From Verrucomicrobiaceae bacterium UBA2429 (GTDB lineage Bacteria; Verrucomicrobiota; Verrucomicrobiia; Verrucomicrobiales; Verrucomicrobiaceae), in NCBI GenBank assembly GCA_002343505.1, contig DDQZ01000056.1, positions 1 to 64,000 of the forward strand: a stretch of DNA of 64,000 nucleotides, written 5' to 3'. Under the pieces are notes generated by a model. It searched no databases and had not been told where the DNA came from. It saw only the letters and a program-made list of their open reading frames with translations. Below, piece after piece: positions 55,143-64,000 of the stretch. A program made the translations under genes and the position numbers. Each line of letters begins with the position of its first letter. Within the stretch, counting starts at the first letter, position 1.

Positions 55143-55177
55143 AAAAATCAAAAATCGGACCGATTGCCCATTGCCCA
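55143..55177. repeat. Heptamer tandem repeat, five units
   Basis: Units AAAAATC, AAAAATC, GGACCGA, TTGCCCA and TTGCCCA, in register, in the 164-base gap between sufU and the kinase gene. The AAAATC part resembles the tract at 8023-8092. A related pair (ATTGCCC, ACTGCCA) appears near 58299-58312 between two convergent genes. Confidence 0.65.
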
Positions 55178-55261
55178 TCGCCTCTGGGCTGGCCTGGATC
55201 CCACAACGCCCTCATTTTCCCGTCTTGAACCGCGCGTCAGACTGCCGGATAATCCGCGCCA

Positions 55262-57790
55262 ATGTCCGACCCCAGCCGCACACCGCCGGAAATCCGCGAC
55301 CATGAGACCCTGCGCATGATCGGGCGCGGGGCGTATGGGGAAGTGTGGATGGCGCGCAGCGTCACCGGCGCGTTGCGCGCGGTGAAGGTCGTGTGGCGGG
55401 AGGACTATGACCACGCGGACTCCTTCGAGCGCGAGTTCGAGGCCATCAAGCATTACGATCCCGTCTCACGCAAGCATCCCGGCCTTGTGCCCATCCTCCA
55501 GGTCGGACGCAGTGACGAGCAGGGCTTTTATTATTATGTGATGGAGCTCGCCGACGACCTGGAGCGCGGGCGCGACATCAAGGCGGAGACCTACAAGCCG
55601 CACATCCTCGGCCTGCAAATGCGCAGGCAGAAACGGCTCAAGGCGGGGGACTGCCTGAAACTTGGCGCGAATGTGGCCGAGGGGCTGCACCACCTGCACC
55701 AGCACAAGCTCATTCACAGGGATGTGAAGCCTTCCAACCTCATCTTCATAGACGGGCAGTGCCGGCTGGCGGACATCGGCCTCGTGGCGCTCATGGGGCA
55801 GCGCAGCTTCGTCGGCACGGAGGGCTTCGTGGCGCCGGAGGGGCCTGGGTCGCCGGAGTCGGACATCTTTTCCCTCGGCATGGTCCTCTATGAGGCCAGC
55901 ACCGGCAAAGACCGCCTGGACTTCCCCGACATCCCCTCCTGCACCGAGACGGGCGACCAGCTCGAGGACTGGCAGCGTCTGCACAAGGTCATCTGCCGCG
56001 CCTGCGCCCCGCGCGCCAAGGACCGCTACTCCAGCGCTTGGGAAATGGCTCTCGACCTGCGCGGCCAGCCCCTGCCCTCCCGCCGCGCGGTGTGGCAGTG
56101 GGCGGCGGCCGCCGTCGTCACCCTGGCGCTCGCTGTCGGCTTCGGCATGTGGCTGGCAGTGCGCGAGGGCGGCGCCCTGGTGGCCGTGCAGAGCTCCACG
56201 CCGCTGCTCACCGTCAGCACCGAGCCGCCGGGTGCGGAGGTCTTTGCAGGGGAGAAATTGCTCGGCGTCACGCCCCTGGAGATCAACCCCGAGGAGGGCG
56301 TCTCCGTCATCTACCAGCTCCGCATGACGGGCCACAAGCAGATGGAGCTGGAGCACATCGCCACCCGCGCCCAGCCCGCGCGCTTTGACGTGAAGATGGA
56401 GGCCACACGCCTGCCCCAGCCGGGCGAGCGCTGGACCAACAGCCTCGGCATGACATTCAAGCCGGTGCTCAACGGCCACACCACCACCGAACCCGTTCAG
56501 ATCAAGCATTTCAAACGCTTCCTCGACGACACCGGCCGCTCCTTTGAAGGCCGCGTCGTGCGCGCCGGCCAGAACAAGGAGAGCGCGTACTTCATCGTCG
56601 CACCGATCGGCGACGCTGAGGCCTTCCGCTTCTGGCTCACCGAGGAGGACCGCCGCGCCGGGCACCTCAGCCAGGAGCATCAATACCAGGTCGAACCCTT
56701 TTATTATGTCGAGACAGGCGCCAGCAGCGAGGACATGCCCGATGACCGCGACTCCACCGAGGGCGCAAGCCAGGAGAGCCAGGACTGGCAGGCCTTCAAT
56801 TTGCGCGTCGAGCGCCAGTCCTACGGCAGCGTCGTCATCCGCACCATGCCGGAAAAAGTGCGCGTCTTTCAGCATGAGCAATTTCTTGGCTACACACCGC
56901 TGGAGCTGCCGCGCGTGCGCAGCGGCAGCGCCGAGTACGACCTGCGGGAGGAGGGCTTCTCCGATGTCATCCTGGAGGGCGAGGTGCGCCCTGGAGAGCT
57001 TTTGGAGCTCTTCGCCGACATGCAGACGCGACAGGCCGTCACCTTCGGACGCGAGTGGACCGCCAACAGCCTTGGCATGCGCCTCGTTCCGCTGGGCGAG
57101 TCCGTCATGATCGCCGCCACCGAGACGCGCCGGCGCGACTACCTGGAATTCGCGAAAGCCGCCAATCGCCGCCGGCCCGGAAACCTGGACGCCGACGGCC
57201 GCGGCGCCACCCAGCCCGTCGTCAGCGTTGACCGCGAGGAGGCGCGCGCCTTTTGCGCCTGGCTCACCGAGCGCGAGCGCAACTCCGGCCTCATCGGCCC
57301 CGCCGACACCTACCGTCTGCCCACCGACGAGGAGTGGAGCCGCGCCGTCGGTCTGCCGCTGGAGCGCGGAGTCACCCCCGCAGAGCGCAACGGGCGCATT
57401 CGCGGCATCTACCCCTGGGGTTTTGACTGGCCGCCGCCGCCGAAGACCGACAACTTCGCCGACATCGGCGCCATGCGGAAAGGCAACCTGGAAAACATCA
57501 TCCCCGGCTACGAGGACGGCTTCCCCCAGCTCTCGCCCGTGGGCGCCTTCCCCGCCAACGAGCGCGGCATTCTCGGGCTGGCAGGGAATGTCTCCGAATG
57601 GGTGGACACCGACTTCGACAACGGCAGGAAAGCCGCCGCCGGCAGCAAGGCCGTGCTCGCCACCGCGCGCGGCGGGAACTGGCGCAGCGCCAGCGCCGAC
57701 GAGCTGCTCGCCTCAGCGCGCGCGTCCCACCCGGCGGACCACCGCAGCCCAGCGCTCGGCTTCCGCGTCGTCCTCGGCAGGAGCCGCTGA
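55262..57790 (+). CDS. Transmembrane Ser/Thr protein kinase with PEGA repeats and a non-catalytic FGE-like domain
   Basis: 842 residues. Kinase domain about 14-265: IGRGAYGEVWMARSVTG, AVKVVW, catalytic loop HRDVKPSNL, and ADIGLV in place of DFG, which may lower activity. One membrane helix at about 275-297 (AAAAVVTLALAVGFGMWLAV). Outside are a PEGA domain (STEPPGAEVFAGEKLLGVTP), a second PEGA-like repeat (RTMPEKVRVFQHEQFLGYTP) and two FGE-sulfatase-type modules, the last ending GNVSEWVDTDFDNG and RGGNWRSASADELL. Catalytic formylglycine-generating enzymes have a Cys pair after RGGSW/F; here there is none, so this module is probably a binding domain. It is divergent from sufU. Confidence 0.9.
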   Translation: MSDPSRTPPEIRDHETLRMIGRGAYGEVWMARSVTGALRAVKVVWREDYDHADSFEREFEAIKHYDPVSRKHPGLVPILQVGRSDEQGFYYYVMELADDLERGRDIKAETYKPHILGLQMRRQKRLKAGDCLKLGANVAEGLHHLHQHKLIHRDVKPSNLIFIDGQCRLADIGLVALMGQRSFVGTEGFVAPEGPGSPESDIFSLGMVLYEASTGKDRLDFPDIPSCTETGDQLEDWQRLHKVICRACAPRAKDRYSSAWEMALDLRGQPLPSRRAVWQWAAAAVVTLALAVGFGMWLAVREGGALVAVQSSTPLLTVSTEPPGAEVFAGEKLLGVTPLEINPEEGVSVIYQLRMTGHKQMELEHIATRAQPARFDVKMEATRLPQPGERWTNSLGMTFKPVLNGHTTTEPVQIKHFKRFLDDTGRSFEGRVVRAGQNKESAYFIVAPIGDAEAFRFWLTEEDRRAGHLSQEHQYQVEPFYYVETGASSEDMPDDRDSTEGASQESQDWQAFNLRVERQSYGSVVIRTMPEKVRVFQHEQFLGYTPLELPRVRSGSAEYDLREEGFSDVILEGEVRPGELLELFADMQTRQAVTFGREWTANSLGMRLVPLGESVMIAATETRRRDYLEFAKAANRRRPGNLDADGRGATQPVVSVDREEARAFCAWLTERERNSGLIGPADTYRLPTDEEWSRAVGLPLERGVTPAERNGRIRGIYPWGFDWPPPPKTDNFADIGAMRKGNLENIIPGYEDGFPQLSPVGAFPANERGILGLAGNVSEWVDTDFDNGRKAAAGSKAVLATARGGNWRSASADELLASARASHPADHRSPALGFRVVLGRSR

Positions 57791-57844
57791 AAAATGCGCC
57801 TGCGCATTTGCCAGCGCGCGCCTTTCAGGCCAGGGAAACCCGTC

Positions 57845-58273
57845 ATGAGCGCAGAAGAAATCCCCACCATCGAGACCCGCGAGGAGGTCATGTTTTTCGA
57901 CACCGACATCGGCGGCGTCGTCCACAACATCGCCTACCTGCGCATGATCGAAACCGCGCGCACACGCCTCGCGGCCAGGCTTGGCATGAAGCTGCGCGAC
58001 ATGGCGCGCACCCAGGTCTATCCCGTCGTCGTCCGCACCGAAATAGACTACCGCAAGCCTGCCACCCTCGGCGACGAACTCGTCATCACCGGCAGACTCG
58101 ACCGACTGGAGCGCGTGCGCTTCTGGGTGGCCTTCGAAATCCGCCGCGCCGGCGAGGACGCCGTGCTCATCACCTGCCGCCAGTCCCTCGCCCTCGTCCA
58201 GATGCCTCAGGGCCGCCCCCTCCGTCTCCCCGAAGACTGGACGGTGAAATACGCCCCGGTCTTTTTGAAGTGA
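57845..58273 (+). CDS. Acyl-CoA thioesterase, 4-hydroxybenzoyl-CoA thioesterase/YbgC family
   Basis: 142 residues from ATG 57845; the open frame extends back but without homologous sequence. It is a single hot-dog domain with the YbgC signature FFDTDIGGVVHNIAYLRMIE (residues 17-36), the DTD-x-GGVVH segment holding the active-site Asp. KLRDMARTQVYPVVVRTEID and RFWVAFEIRR follow in the usual order. Such enzymes cleave short acyl-CoA or acyl-ACP thioesters in the cytoplasm. It starts 54 bases after the kinase gene on the same strand. No tol-pal genes, the classic YbgC neighbours, are present. Confidence 0.88.
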   Translation: MSAEEIPTIETREEVMFFDTDIGGVVHNIAYLRMIETARTRLAARLGMKLRDMARTQVYPVVVRTEIDYRKPATLGDELVITGRLDRLERVRFWVAFEIRRAGEDAVLITCRQSLALVQMPQGRPLRLPEDWTVKYAPVFLK

Positions 58274-58321
58274 GGGGGATGGCGCACCGGTTGATGCGAT
58301 TGCCCACTGCCAAGCGTCCCT

Positions 58322-61180
58322 TCACCGCCCATCCGGTAGCGGCACCTGCACCGGGTGCATGAGGTAGGCGATCAAGTCGCGCACCTGATCGGTCTGCAGC
58401 GCCAGCAGCAGGCCCTCCGGCATCATGGACATGGGGGAGGTTTCCGTTTTCGTGATCTCGGCGCGGTCCAGCGTCAGGGATTCGGTCAGGGTGCGCAGCG
58501 TCACGGTGCGCTCGTTTTTTTCCGCGATGACGCCGCTGAGGATGCGGCCGTCCTTGAGCGTGAGGATGCTCATGCGGTAGTCCGCACTGACGACCGCGCT
58601 TGGGTCGGCGATGTTTTCAAGGAGATAGTCCAGGTTGGCGCGTCCGCTGCCGGTGAGGTCGGGGCCGATCTTGCCGCCCTGGCCGTACATGACGTGGCAG
58701 GCGCCACAAACGGCGGTGAAGAGCATGCGACCGCTGCTCAGGTTCGCCTTGGCGAGTGTCTCGGGCGTGAGCTGGGTTTTGAATTTCTCGATGAGCTGTT
58801 TTTTGTCGGCGGCGGATTCACGTAGCTCGCCCCAGGCCTCGACGAGCTGCTTGGAAAGCGTCTCGTCATTGAAGGCGCGAATCTGACGCGCGTGAAAGGC
58901 GGTCAAATCGGTGCGCGGGATTTTTCCTGCGGCCATTTCGGCCAGCAGCGCTTTGGCGAAGGCCGGGCGGGCGACGAGCGTGTCGATGACGGCGGTGGAA
59001 TTGAACTTGCGGTAGTTCTTTGCGATTTTCTGGCCGATGGCCGGATCGTCGAACAAGGCAAGGCCTCGCACGGCGGTGAGATTCAGCGGACGCGTTTCGA
59101 GCAGTTGCTCGCAAATCGTGCGCAGATCGGCGGGACGGGCCTCGATCAGTGTTTGAAGCGCAGATTCACGAGCAGTGACATCGGCATTGTCATCAAGGGC
59201 GATTTTTTTGACATCATCTAGCGCACGACCGTCGCCGAAGAGGATGCTGAGATCGCGGATGAGTCGCTCTCTGGCCCCGGCTTCATCTGATCCGGTGGTT
59301 TTGAGATTGGCTAAGGCTCGTGTTGCAAACTCATCCCAGTTTGCGGGCTTGGACGCCTTGCGGATGCCTTTGAACGCCTCGGTCATGCCTTGAAGAATCA
59401 CGGGCTCGACCCAGCCGCCTCCGCTTTTGAGTGAAAGCAGCGCATTCAGTGACTCTGGCTGTGTTGCGAGACTGCGCGCGATCCACTTCAGCGTTTTCGG
59501 CCAGGTGCAATGCCCGGCGATCTTCACCAACACCGCCGGATCACGCTTCGCCAGCGGGCTGATGCCATACCAGACCATGTACGGCAGGAAAGGATCATCG
59601 GCATATTTTGCGTGCTTCAGCAGCTCGATGGCGAGTTCGGAGCGATTCTTCAATGGCAGACGCTGAAGCGTGCTGGCGAGGGAAAGGTGAACGAGACTGT
59701 GCGGACTTTCCTTGGCAAGTTTGAGCAGAGTCCGAAAGGTCATGAGATCGAAACCGACCAGCTCTTTGACAGCCTGGGGATGGGGTTCGCCAGTGATGAG
59801 GTCAATCGGCCAAAAAGACGTGCGACCGCGGATGGCACGGGTGGCTTCGTGCTCATCGCCATCGAAATCATCGGTGTCCAGCCTGGCGCTATTCCAAAAC
59901 GCCTGGGTAGGCTCCCCCTTGTCCGTGAAAAGCTCCACCTTCTTCGGCACGCCGTAGCTGATTCTGAAAATCCTCCCGCTCGTGCGATGCACTCCAGTGG
60001 ATTCGTGGCACTCGCCGGTGTCGCTCCAGTCGAGGATGAAGCCGCTGCCGTCGGGGCCGGTGCTGATTTCGATGCCGCGGAACCAGGGATCGTCGCTGAG
60101 GAAGACATCCGGCTCGTGTTTGCCGACATAGCCGCTGCCGTGGCGCTGCAGACGCTCCACATTGGCGCGGCGTCCGTGCATGTTGAGGGTGAAGAGCTTG
60201 TTGCGGTAGTACTCCGGCCATTGGTCCGCCTTGTAGATCATCATGCCGATGTGGGCATGGCCGCCGCCGAGGTGGTTGGCCTTGCCGTCGCGCGAGTCGC
60301 TCCAGGCGCCGGTGCGGTCGTAGTGGTAGTGGTCGGCGATGGTGTCGAGCTTTTCATAAATGAGCGGGTTCGGCGTGTTGGTGTCCACCAGATGCGCGCC
60401 GTGGATGAGGTGCCAAAGATGGCCGGTGACGGTGTTGATGAAAAACATCTCGCCATTTTCATCCCAATCATGCCCCCAGGGGTTCGTGGTGCCGTGCGTG
60501 AGCACTTCGACGACTTTTGCCTCCGGGTGGTAGCGCCAGATGCCGCCTTTCATCGGCACGCGTTTGTCATCGGGTGTGCCGGGAACGCCGAGGATGCCGG
60601 GGCAGGAGTGGCCGCAGCGGCCGTAGAGCCAGCCGTCGGGACCAAAGCGCAGGCCGTTGGCAAAGTTGTGGTAGTTTGCCTCCGCCACGGTGAAGCCGTC
60701 CAGCACCACCTGCGGCGGGCCGTCGGGGATGTCGTCGCCATTCGCATCCGGGATGAATAGCACCTGTGGCGGGCACATCAGCCACACGCCACCGCGGCCG
60801 ACCTCGACGCTGGTGAGCATCTGCACGTCTTCAGTGAACACTTTGCGCGTCTCGGCGATGCCATCCCAGTCCTTGTCCTCCAAAATGATGACGCGATCCT
60901 TCAGCGTGAGGTCGAAGCGCTTCGCGCGCTCGGCATAGGTGTAGTTTTCCGCCACCCACATGCGGCCTTTCGCATCCCAAGCCATCGCGATGGGATTCTG
61001 CACGTCCGGCTCGGCCGCAAAGAGCGTGGCTTTGAAGCCCTCGGGCAGCTTCAGCGCCTTCAACGCCTCCTGCGGCGGCATCGGCGAGGGATTGCCAGGC
61101 TCGCTGTTGTAGGGCGCGGGGAAGTCGGAGCTGAAAGCGGTGGCGTGAAAAAGGACGAGGCAGGAAAAAAGCAGGCGCAT
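58322..61180 (-). CDS. PVC-type cytochrome c / membrane-bound dehydrogenase protein
   Basis: 952 residues from ATG 61180, which opens a Sec signal (MRLLFSCLVLFHATAFSSDF). The N-terminal half is a quinoprotein-like six-blade propeller of the PVC membrane-bound dehydrogenase group: LKLPEGFKATLFAAEPDVQN, PIAMAWDAKGRMWVAENYTY, HNFANGLRFGPDGWLYGRCG, GTTNPWGHDWDENGEMFF, DWSDTGECHES. A helical HEAT-like stretch follows. The last about 130 residues are a c-type haem domain with CGACH near 826, then IGPDLTGSGRANLDYLLENI and a distal Met in the MMPEGL region. It probably oxidises a sugar or alcohol in the periplasm, passing electrons to its haem. This family is characteristic of Planctomycetota and Verrucomicrobiota. 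Confidence 0.93.
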   Translation of the reverse strand: MRLLFSCLVLFHATAFSSDFPAPYNSEPGNPSPMPPQEALKALKLPEGFKATLFAAEPDVQNPIAMAWDAKGRMWVAENYTYAERAKRFDLTLKDRVIILEDKDWDGIAETRKVFTEDVQMLTSVEVGRGGVWLMCPPQVLFIPDANGDDIPDGPPQVVLDGFTVAEANYHNFANGLRFGPDGWLYGRCGHSCPGILGVPGTPDDKRVPMKGGIWRYHPEAKVVEVLTHGTTNPWGHDWDENGEMFFINTVTGHLWHLIHGAHLVDTNTPNPLIYEKLDTIADHYHYDRTGAWSDSRDGKANHLGGGHAHIGMMIYKADQWPEYYRNKLFTLNMHGRRANVERLQRHGSGYVGKHEPDVFLSDDPWFRGIEISTGPDGSGFILDWSDTGECHESTGVHRTSGRIFRISYGVPKKVELFTDKGEPTQAFWNSARLDTDDFDGDEHEATRAIRGRTSFWPIDLITGEPHPQAVKELVGFDLMTFRTLLKLAKESPHSLVHLSLASTLQRLPLKNRSELAIELLKHAKYADDPFLPYMVWYGISPLAKRDPAVLVKIAGHCTWPKTLKWIARSLATQPESLNALLSLKSGGGWVEPVILQGMTEAFKGIRKASKPANWDEFATRALANLKTTGSDEAGARERLIRDLSILFGDGRALDDVKKIALDDNADVTARESALQTLIEARPADLRTICEQLLETRPLNLTAVRGLALFDDPAIGQKIAKNYRKFNSTAVIDTLVARPAFAKALLAEMAAGKIPRTDLTAFHARQIRAFNDETLSKQLVEAWGELRESAADKKQLIEKFKTQLTPETLAKANLSSGRMLFTAVCGACHVMYGQGGKIGPDLTGSGRANLDYLLENIADPSAVVSADYRMSILTLKDGRILSGVIAEKNERTVTLRTLTESLTLDRAEITKTETSPMSMMPEGLLLALQTDQVRDLIAYLMHPVQVPLPDGR

Positions 61181-61847
61181 GAGGCTGAAACTGGCGTGTT
61201 GACAGAAGATAAACAAACCCGGCATCGCCATAAAAGCCAAATCCAGCCCGCTGGACTCATGGAGTGCCGGAGCATGGAAACGCCATGACTTCTAAACTTC
61301 ATCAAGCCAGGAAAAGAATCACAAATCCTGATGACGCGAGCTACCACCCAGCTTCACACAAAAGCAGGCCGCATAAGAGACACGCCGCGTGCCAATGCAC
61401 GAACGGCGCGGCAGAACCGTGTTCACAAACAACGCCTGACGATGCCTTTAGCAACACTTCGCTTCACGTTGGAGGCCCCGTGGAATCAAGGCTCCAGCCA
61501 CTTTCAGCTTGATGCGTTATCTTCAGAGAAGCGGTCAATTCCTTGACGGTATTGGCGCAGATGCTAATGCCGGCGCTTTTTTCTCCGCCCCCGCTACCAG
61601 GAGTGCGAGCGCTCGGACTGATCTGCAAGCCAACACTGGAGAACTCTTGACGGTACATTTGAAATGAAGAAAGCACGGCAAACCCTGAAATACTTTTGCG
61701 CAGCCCATGCGGCGAGTTCATGAACGCGCTTCTTTTGTCAGGCAGTTGCCTGACGCCGCTTCCCCATTTTTCGCGACCATGGGATGGCTGCGGGAGAAAA
61801 CACCGCGCCTTGGAAAGTGGCGCTGATCCGCAGAGACGTCGCCGGCT
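61181..61847. other. Intergenic stretch without a convincing gene
   Basis: 667 bases between the divergent-facing ends of the PVC dehydrogenase start and the LacI-type gene stop. Short open frames exist on both strands but none has a plausible start, composition or family motif. It should hold the promoter of the dehydrogenase gene. The only structure I see is the palindrome at 61737-61754. Confidence 0.6.
61737..61754. promoter_or_regulatory. 18-base palindrome
   Basis: GTCAGGCAGTTGCCTGAC, 8-base perfect arms around GT. It lies about 93 bases past the stop of the LacI-type gene and has no T tract on the side where that transcript would end, so it looks more like a protein-binding site than a terminator. 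Its regulator is unknown. Confidence 0.4.
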
Positions 61848-62897
61848 TCACGCCAACGAGAGCGCACGCACGCTCGGCCCGTCCACCCAGCGCGGCGGGA
61901 TCATGATCTGACGCGGCACCTCGGGCACGCCGTGCTCGTGCTGGGAGAGCTGCGTGACGATCAGGTCCACCGCGGCCGCCGCCAGATGATCCCGCTGCTG
62001 GTAGATGCCGGCGAAACCGCGCATCCTCGGCGTCCAGTCATGCGCCACAAAGCAGATGTCCTCCGGAATGCGCAGACCGAGTCTTTTCAGCCAGCCGGGC
62101 ACATGCGCGTCGAAAGAGATCACCGCGTCCGGCCTGTGCCGGCGCATCCATTCGGCGAAGGGTTCGAAGCCCCGGCTGATGTCATTGTCTGGAAACAGCA
62201 GCAGCGGCACGCGCTCCTCAGGCGGCAGGCCCTGCTGCCAGTGAAAAAGACCGCCGCTGTAGCCGAACTGCGAGCGGTTCACGATCCATTTCGTCACTGC
62301 CACACCGATCCGGCGGCAGCCCCGGAGAGCCAGCTCCCGCGCCGCCGTCTGGATGCCCAGCGTCATGTTTCCCGCGCACATGTGCAGCGCGGGCGAGCTC
62401 ATCGCATAACCAAAAGTCACCGCCGCGAAGGGCGCGTAATCCAGGCGCGAGCACGGAAGCTGCGTGCTCTGCGGCGAGACGATCACCGCCTCGATGCCGC
62501 GCGCGTGCAGGATCTTTTGCAGCCGCTTCGGCGTCAGACCGTCCCTGCCGAGAAAAAACTCCTCCACCGCGTAGCCATGCCCGTGAGCGCGCCGGCGGAT
62601 GTCCTCCACCTGAACATATTGATAGGCGGGACTCAGCAGGCCGTCCTGCGGCACATGCTCGCGGATGACCGCGATCACCGCGCGCACGCGCTTCTGCTTC
62701 CTTGCCCGCACCGCCTGCATCATCCGCGCCAGATGCGGATCGGGACGGTAGTTCAGCCGCTCCGCCTCGCCCAGCACCAGCTCGCGCTTTTCCGCGGAAA
62801 CCCTGGGCGCTCCGCGCAGCACGCGCGACACCGTCATCATGGACACTCCCGCCGCGCGGGCGATGTCTTTGAGCGTGGCGGGGGATTCGGCGGACAT
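61848..62897 (-). CDS. LacI-family transcriptional regulator
   Basis: 349 residues from ATG 62897, directly before the helix-turn-helix (TLKDIARAAGVSMMTVSRVL, residues 8-27), followed by the hinge NYRPDPHLARMM. The rest is a periplasmic-binding-protein-like sensor domain (EAVIVSPQS, PDAVISFDAHVPGWLKRLGL, IYQQRDHLAAAAVDLIVTQL). LacI-type regulators bind sugars and usually repress nearby catabolic genes. It lies 65 bases downstream of a sulfatase gene on the same strand, so it may be co-transcribed with it and control the breakdown of a sulfated glycan. Confidence 0.92.
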   Translation of the reverse strand: MSAESPATLKDIARAAGVSMMTVSRVLRGAPRVSAEKRELVLGEAERLNYRPDPHLARMMQAVRARKQKRVRAVIAVIREHVPQDGLLSPAYQYVQVEDIRRRAHGHGYAVEEFFLGRDGLTPKRLQKILHARGIEAVIVSPQSTQLPCSRLDYAPFAAVTFGYAMSSPALHMCAGNMTLGIQTAARELALRGCRRIGVAVTKWIVNRSQFGYSGGLFHWQQGLPPEERVPLLLFPDNDISRGFEPFAEWMRRHRPDAVISFDAHVPGWLKRLGLRIPEDICFVAHDWTPRMRGFAGIYQQRDHLAAAAVDLIVTQLSQHEHGVPEVPRQIMIPPRWVDGPSVRALSLA

Positions 62898-62962
62898 GCG
62901 CGTTGACTGGAGGCGGGGTTGGAGGATCGGCAAGCGGCGCATGACCGCGCCGGCGCGGGGGG

Positions 62963-64000
62963 TCACAGCCTTTTCGCATTCACCGGCGAATCCGGCGGCA
63001 AGGCGCGGGCGCGCCCTTCGAAGAGTGCGCGCAGTCGCCCCATCGCCGCCACGGCTTCGGCGTCGGGGTTCAGGGCGCGGTTGCGAAACTCCCGCGGATC
63101 ATCCCCGTGATCGTAAAGCTCCAGGCCCTCCTTGCCGCCGTTCCACTCCGTGTAGCGCCAGCGCTCCGTGCGCACCGTGCGGCCCATCACCTGCGCGGGC
63201 AGGCGGTCATCCGCGGGCCGTAGAATCTGGGTGAAAGCGCCATGATCCCAGGCGCGCGCTGGATCATCAAGCAGCGGCACCAGGCTGCGCCCGTCCAAAG
63301 GCGTCGCCGGCTTGAGTCCGGCCAGATCCGCCAGCGTGGGATAGATGTCCACGAACTCGACGACGCGCCCGCACACACGGCCGTTGCCCGCGCGACCCGG
63401 CGCGCGGATGAGCAGCGGCGCGCGCGCGCCCTCCTCGAACAGCGTGCGCTTTTGCCACACGCCGAGATGCTCGCCCAAATGGTACCCGTGGTCGCTCCAC
63501 AGGACGACGATGGTATTCTCCGCCAGCCCCAGCCGCTCCAGCGCGTCGAGCACGCGCCCCACCTGGGCGTCCACAAACGACACGCTGGCGCGGTAAGCCT
63601 GCAAAGCCCTGCGGCAGGCCAGCTCGTCCAGGCCATAGTCAGGCACGGGATTGTTGTGCGCGAATGCCGCCACCGGGATGTCCGCCCGGTCATCCGCCGG
63701 CGCATCGGGCAGGCGGATGAACTCCAGGGGATGCATTTCGAAATACTTTTTCGGCGCGACAAACGGCGTGTGCGGACGGAAGAACCCCACACTGAGAAAG
63801 AACGGGCGGCCCGCGTGTTTTTCCATCAGCGCGATTGCCTCCGTGGCGATCATGCCATCCGTCTGCTCCTCGTCCGCCCCGTCGGCGGCCAGCCAGCTCA
63901 GCGCCGCGCTGACCGGCTTCTCCGGAGTGGGATTGATGATGAGCGCCTCGTCATGCGCGTCGCGCCCCTTGGGATTGACCACAACATCCCATGAGGGCCT
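62963..64000 (-). CDS. Sulfatase (iduronate-2-sulfatase-like), N-terminus beyond the window
   Basis: The last 345 codons of a sulfatase; the frame is open to base 64000 ([14 protein letters not shown]), so the start and the Cys/formylglycine motif lie outside. Seen: [60 protein letters not shown] and [20 protein letters not shown], all in the iduronate-2-sulfatase-like order. The C-terminus is complete, ending at a TCA-encoded TGA at 62963. A LacI-type regulator gene follows by 65 bases on the same strand. Confidence 0.9.
   Translation of the reverse strand, partial: RPSWDVVVNPKGRDAHDEALIINPTPEKPVSAALSWLAADGADEEQTDGMIATEAIALMEKHAGRPFFLSVGFFRPHTPFVAPKKYFEMHPLEFIRLPDAPADDRADIPVAAFAHNNPVPDYGLDELACRRALQAYRASVSFVDAQVGRVLDALERLGLAENTIVVLWSDHGYHLGEHLGVWQKRTLFEEGARAPLLIRAPGRAGNGRVCGRVVEFVDIYPTLADLAGLKPATPLDGRSLVPLLDDPARAWDHGAFTQILRPADDRLPAQVMGRTVRTERWRYTEWNGGKEGLELYDHGDDPREFRNRALNPDAEAVAAMGRLRALFEGRARALPPDSPVNAKRL

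Noticed and set aside
1..64000. tRNA, rRNA, CRISPR array or insertion sequence
   Set aside because: Looked for cloverleaf-like ends, regular direct repeats with spacers, and transposase motifs; none was found, though a weak RNA gene could be missed by eye.

Overview
This is a high-GC chromosomal window that looks like a member of the Verrucomicrobiota, probably near Prosthecobacter/Verrucomicrobium. That placement is inferred from gene content: a PVC-type c-type-cytochrome dehydrogenase, several secreted Cys-type sulfatases, three very different Ser/Thr kinases with extracellular-type domains, an ECF sigma factor beside a kinase, LL-diaminopimelate aminotransferase (DapL), DUF5722 and DUF3500 proteins, and a giant mosaic secreted protein. 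Clear Shine-Dalgarno sequences are rare, so many starts were chosen from family N-termini or signal peptides. I see no rRNA, tRNA or CRISPR array.

Region 1 (1-8.0 kb): the end of a photolyase gene; a large GAF/PAS/histidine-kinase/receiver protein ending in a TIR domain; a minus-strand operon (TPR protein, serine hydrolase, D-2-hydroxyacid dehydrogenase); and folC on the plus strand. Region 2 (8.0-10.2 kb) is AT-richer and unlike its surroundings. It starts with a heptamer tandem repeat and then holds two or three small secreted or membrane ORFs separated by long imperfect hairpins with AAC...GTT ends, which resemble integron gene cassettes with attC sites. Region 3 (10.2-20.4 kb): a Tat-exported sugar isomerase, a kinase with C-type-lectin and leucine-rich-repeat domains, a secreted beta-propeller, hemC, an unknown secreted protein and dapL.

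Region 4 (20.4-30 kb): a 2614-residue secreted repeat protein with a strong terminator. Upstream on the same strand lie a small FN3-like protein gene, a 21-bp minisatellite and a LuxR-type regulator gene flanked by two related palindromes. Region 5 (30-43.9 kb): a WD40 kinase with its ECF sigma factor, metG, a TPR membrane protein, an NtrC-type regulator with Glu in place of the phospho-acceptor Asp, an RsmA-NUDIX fusion, and the DUF5722/DUF3500 pair.

Region 6 (44-49.6 kb): a type IV pilus/type II secretion cluster with two tandem GspE/PilB ATPases, a PilC/GspF membrane protein and a pseudopilin. Region 7 (49.6-64 kb): three sulfatases (the last cut by the window edge), a YbjN-like protein, a secreted ClpP-fold protease, SufU, a kinase-PEGA-FGE-like protein, a thioesterase, the PVC cytochrome dehydrogenase and a LacI regulator just downstream of the last sulfatase. 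Together these suggest a polysaccharide-degrading bacterium with extensive kinase-based sensing at the cell surface.
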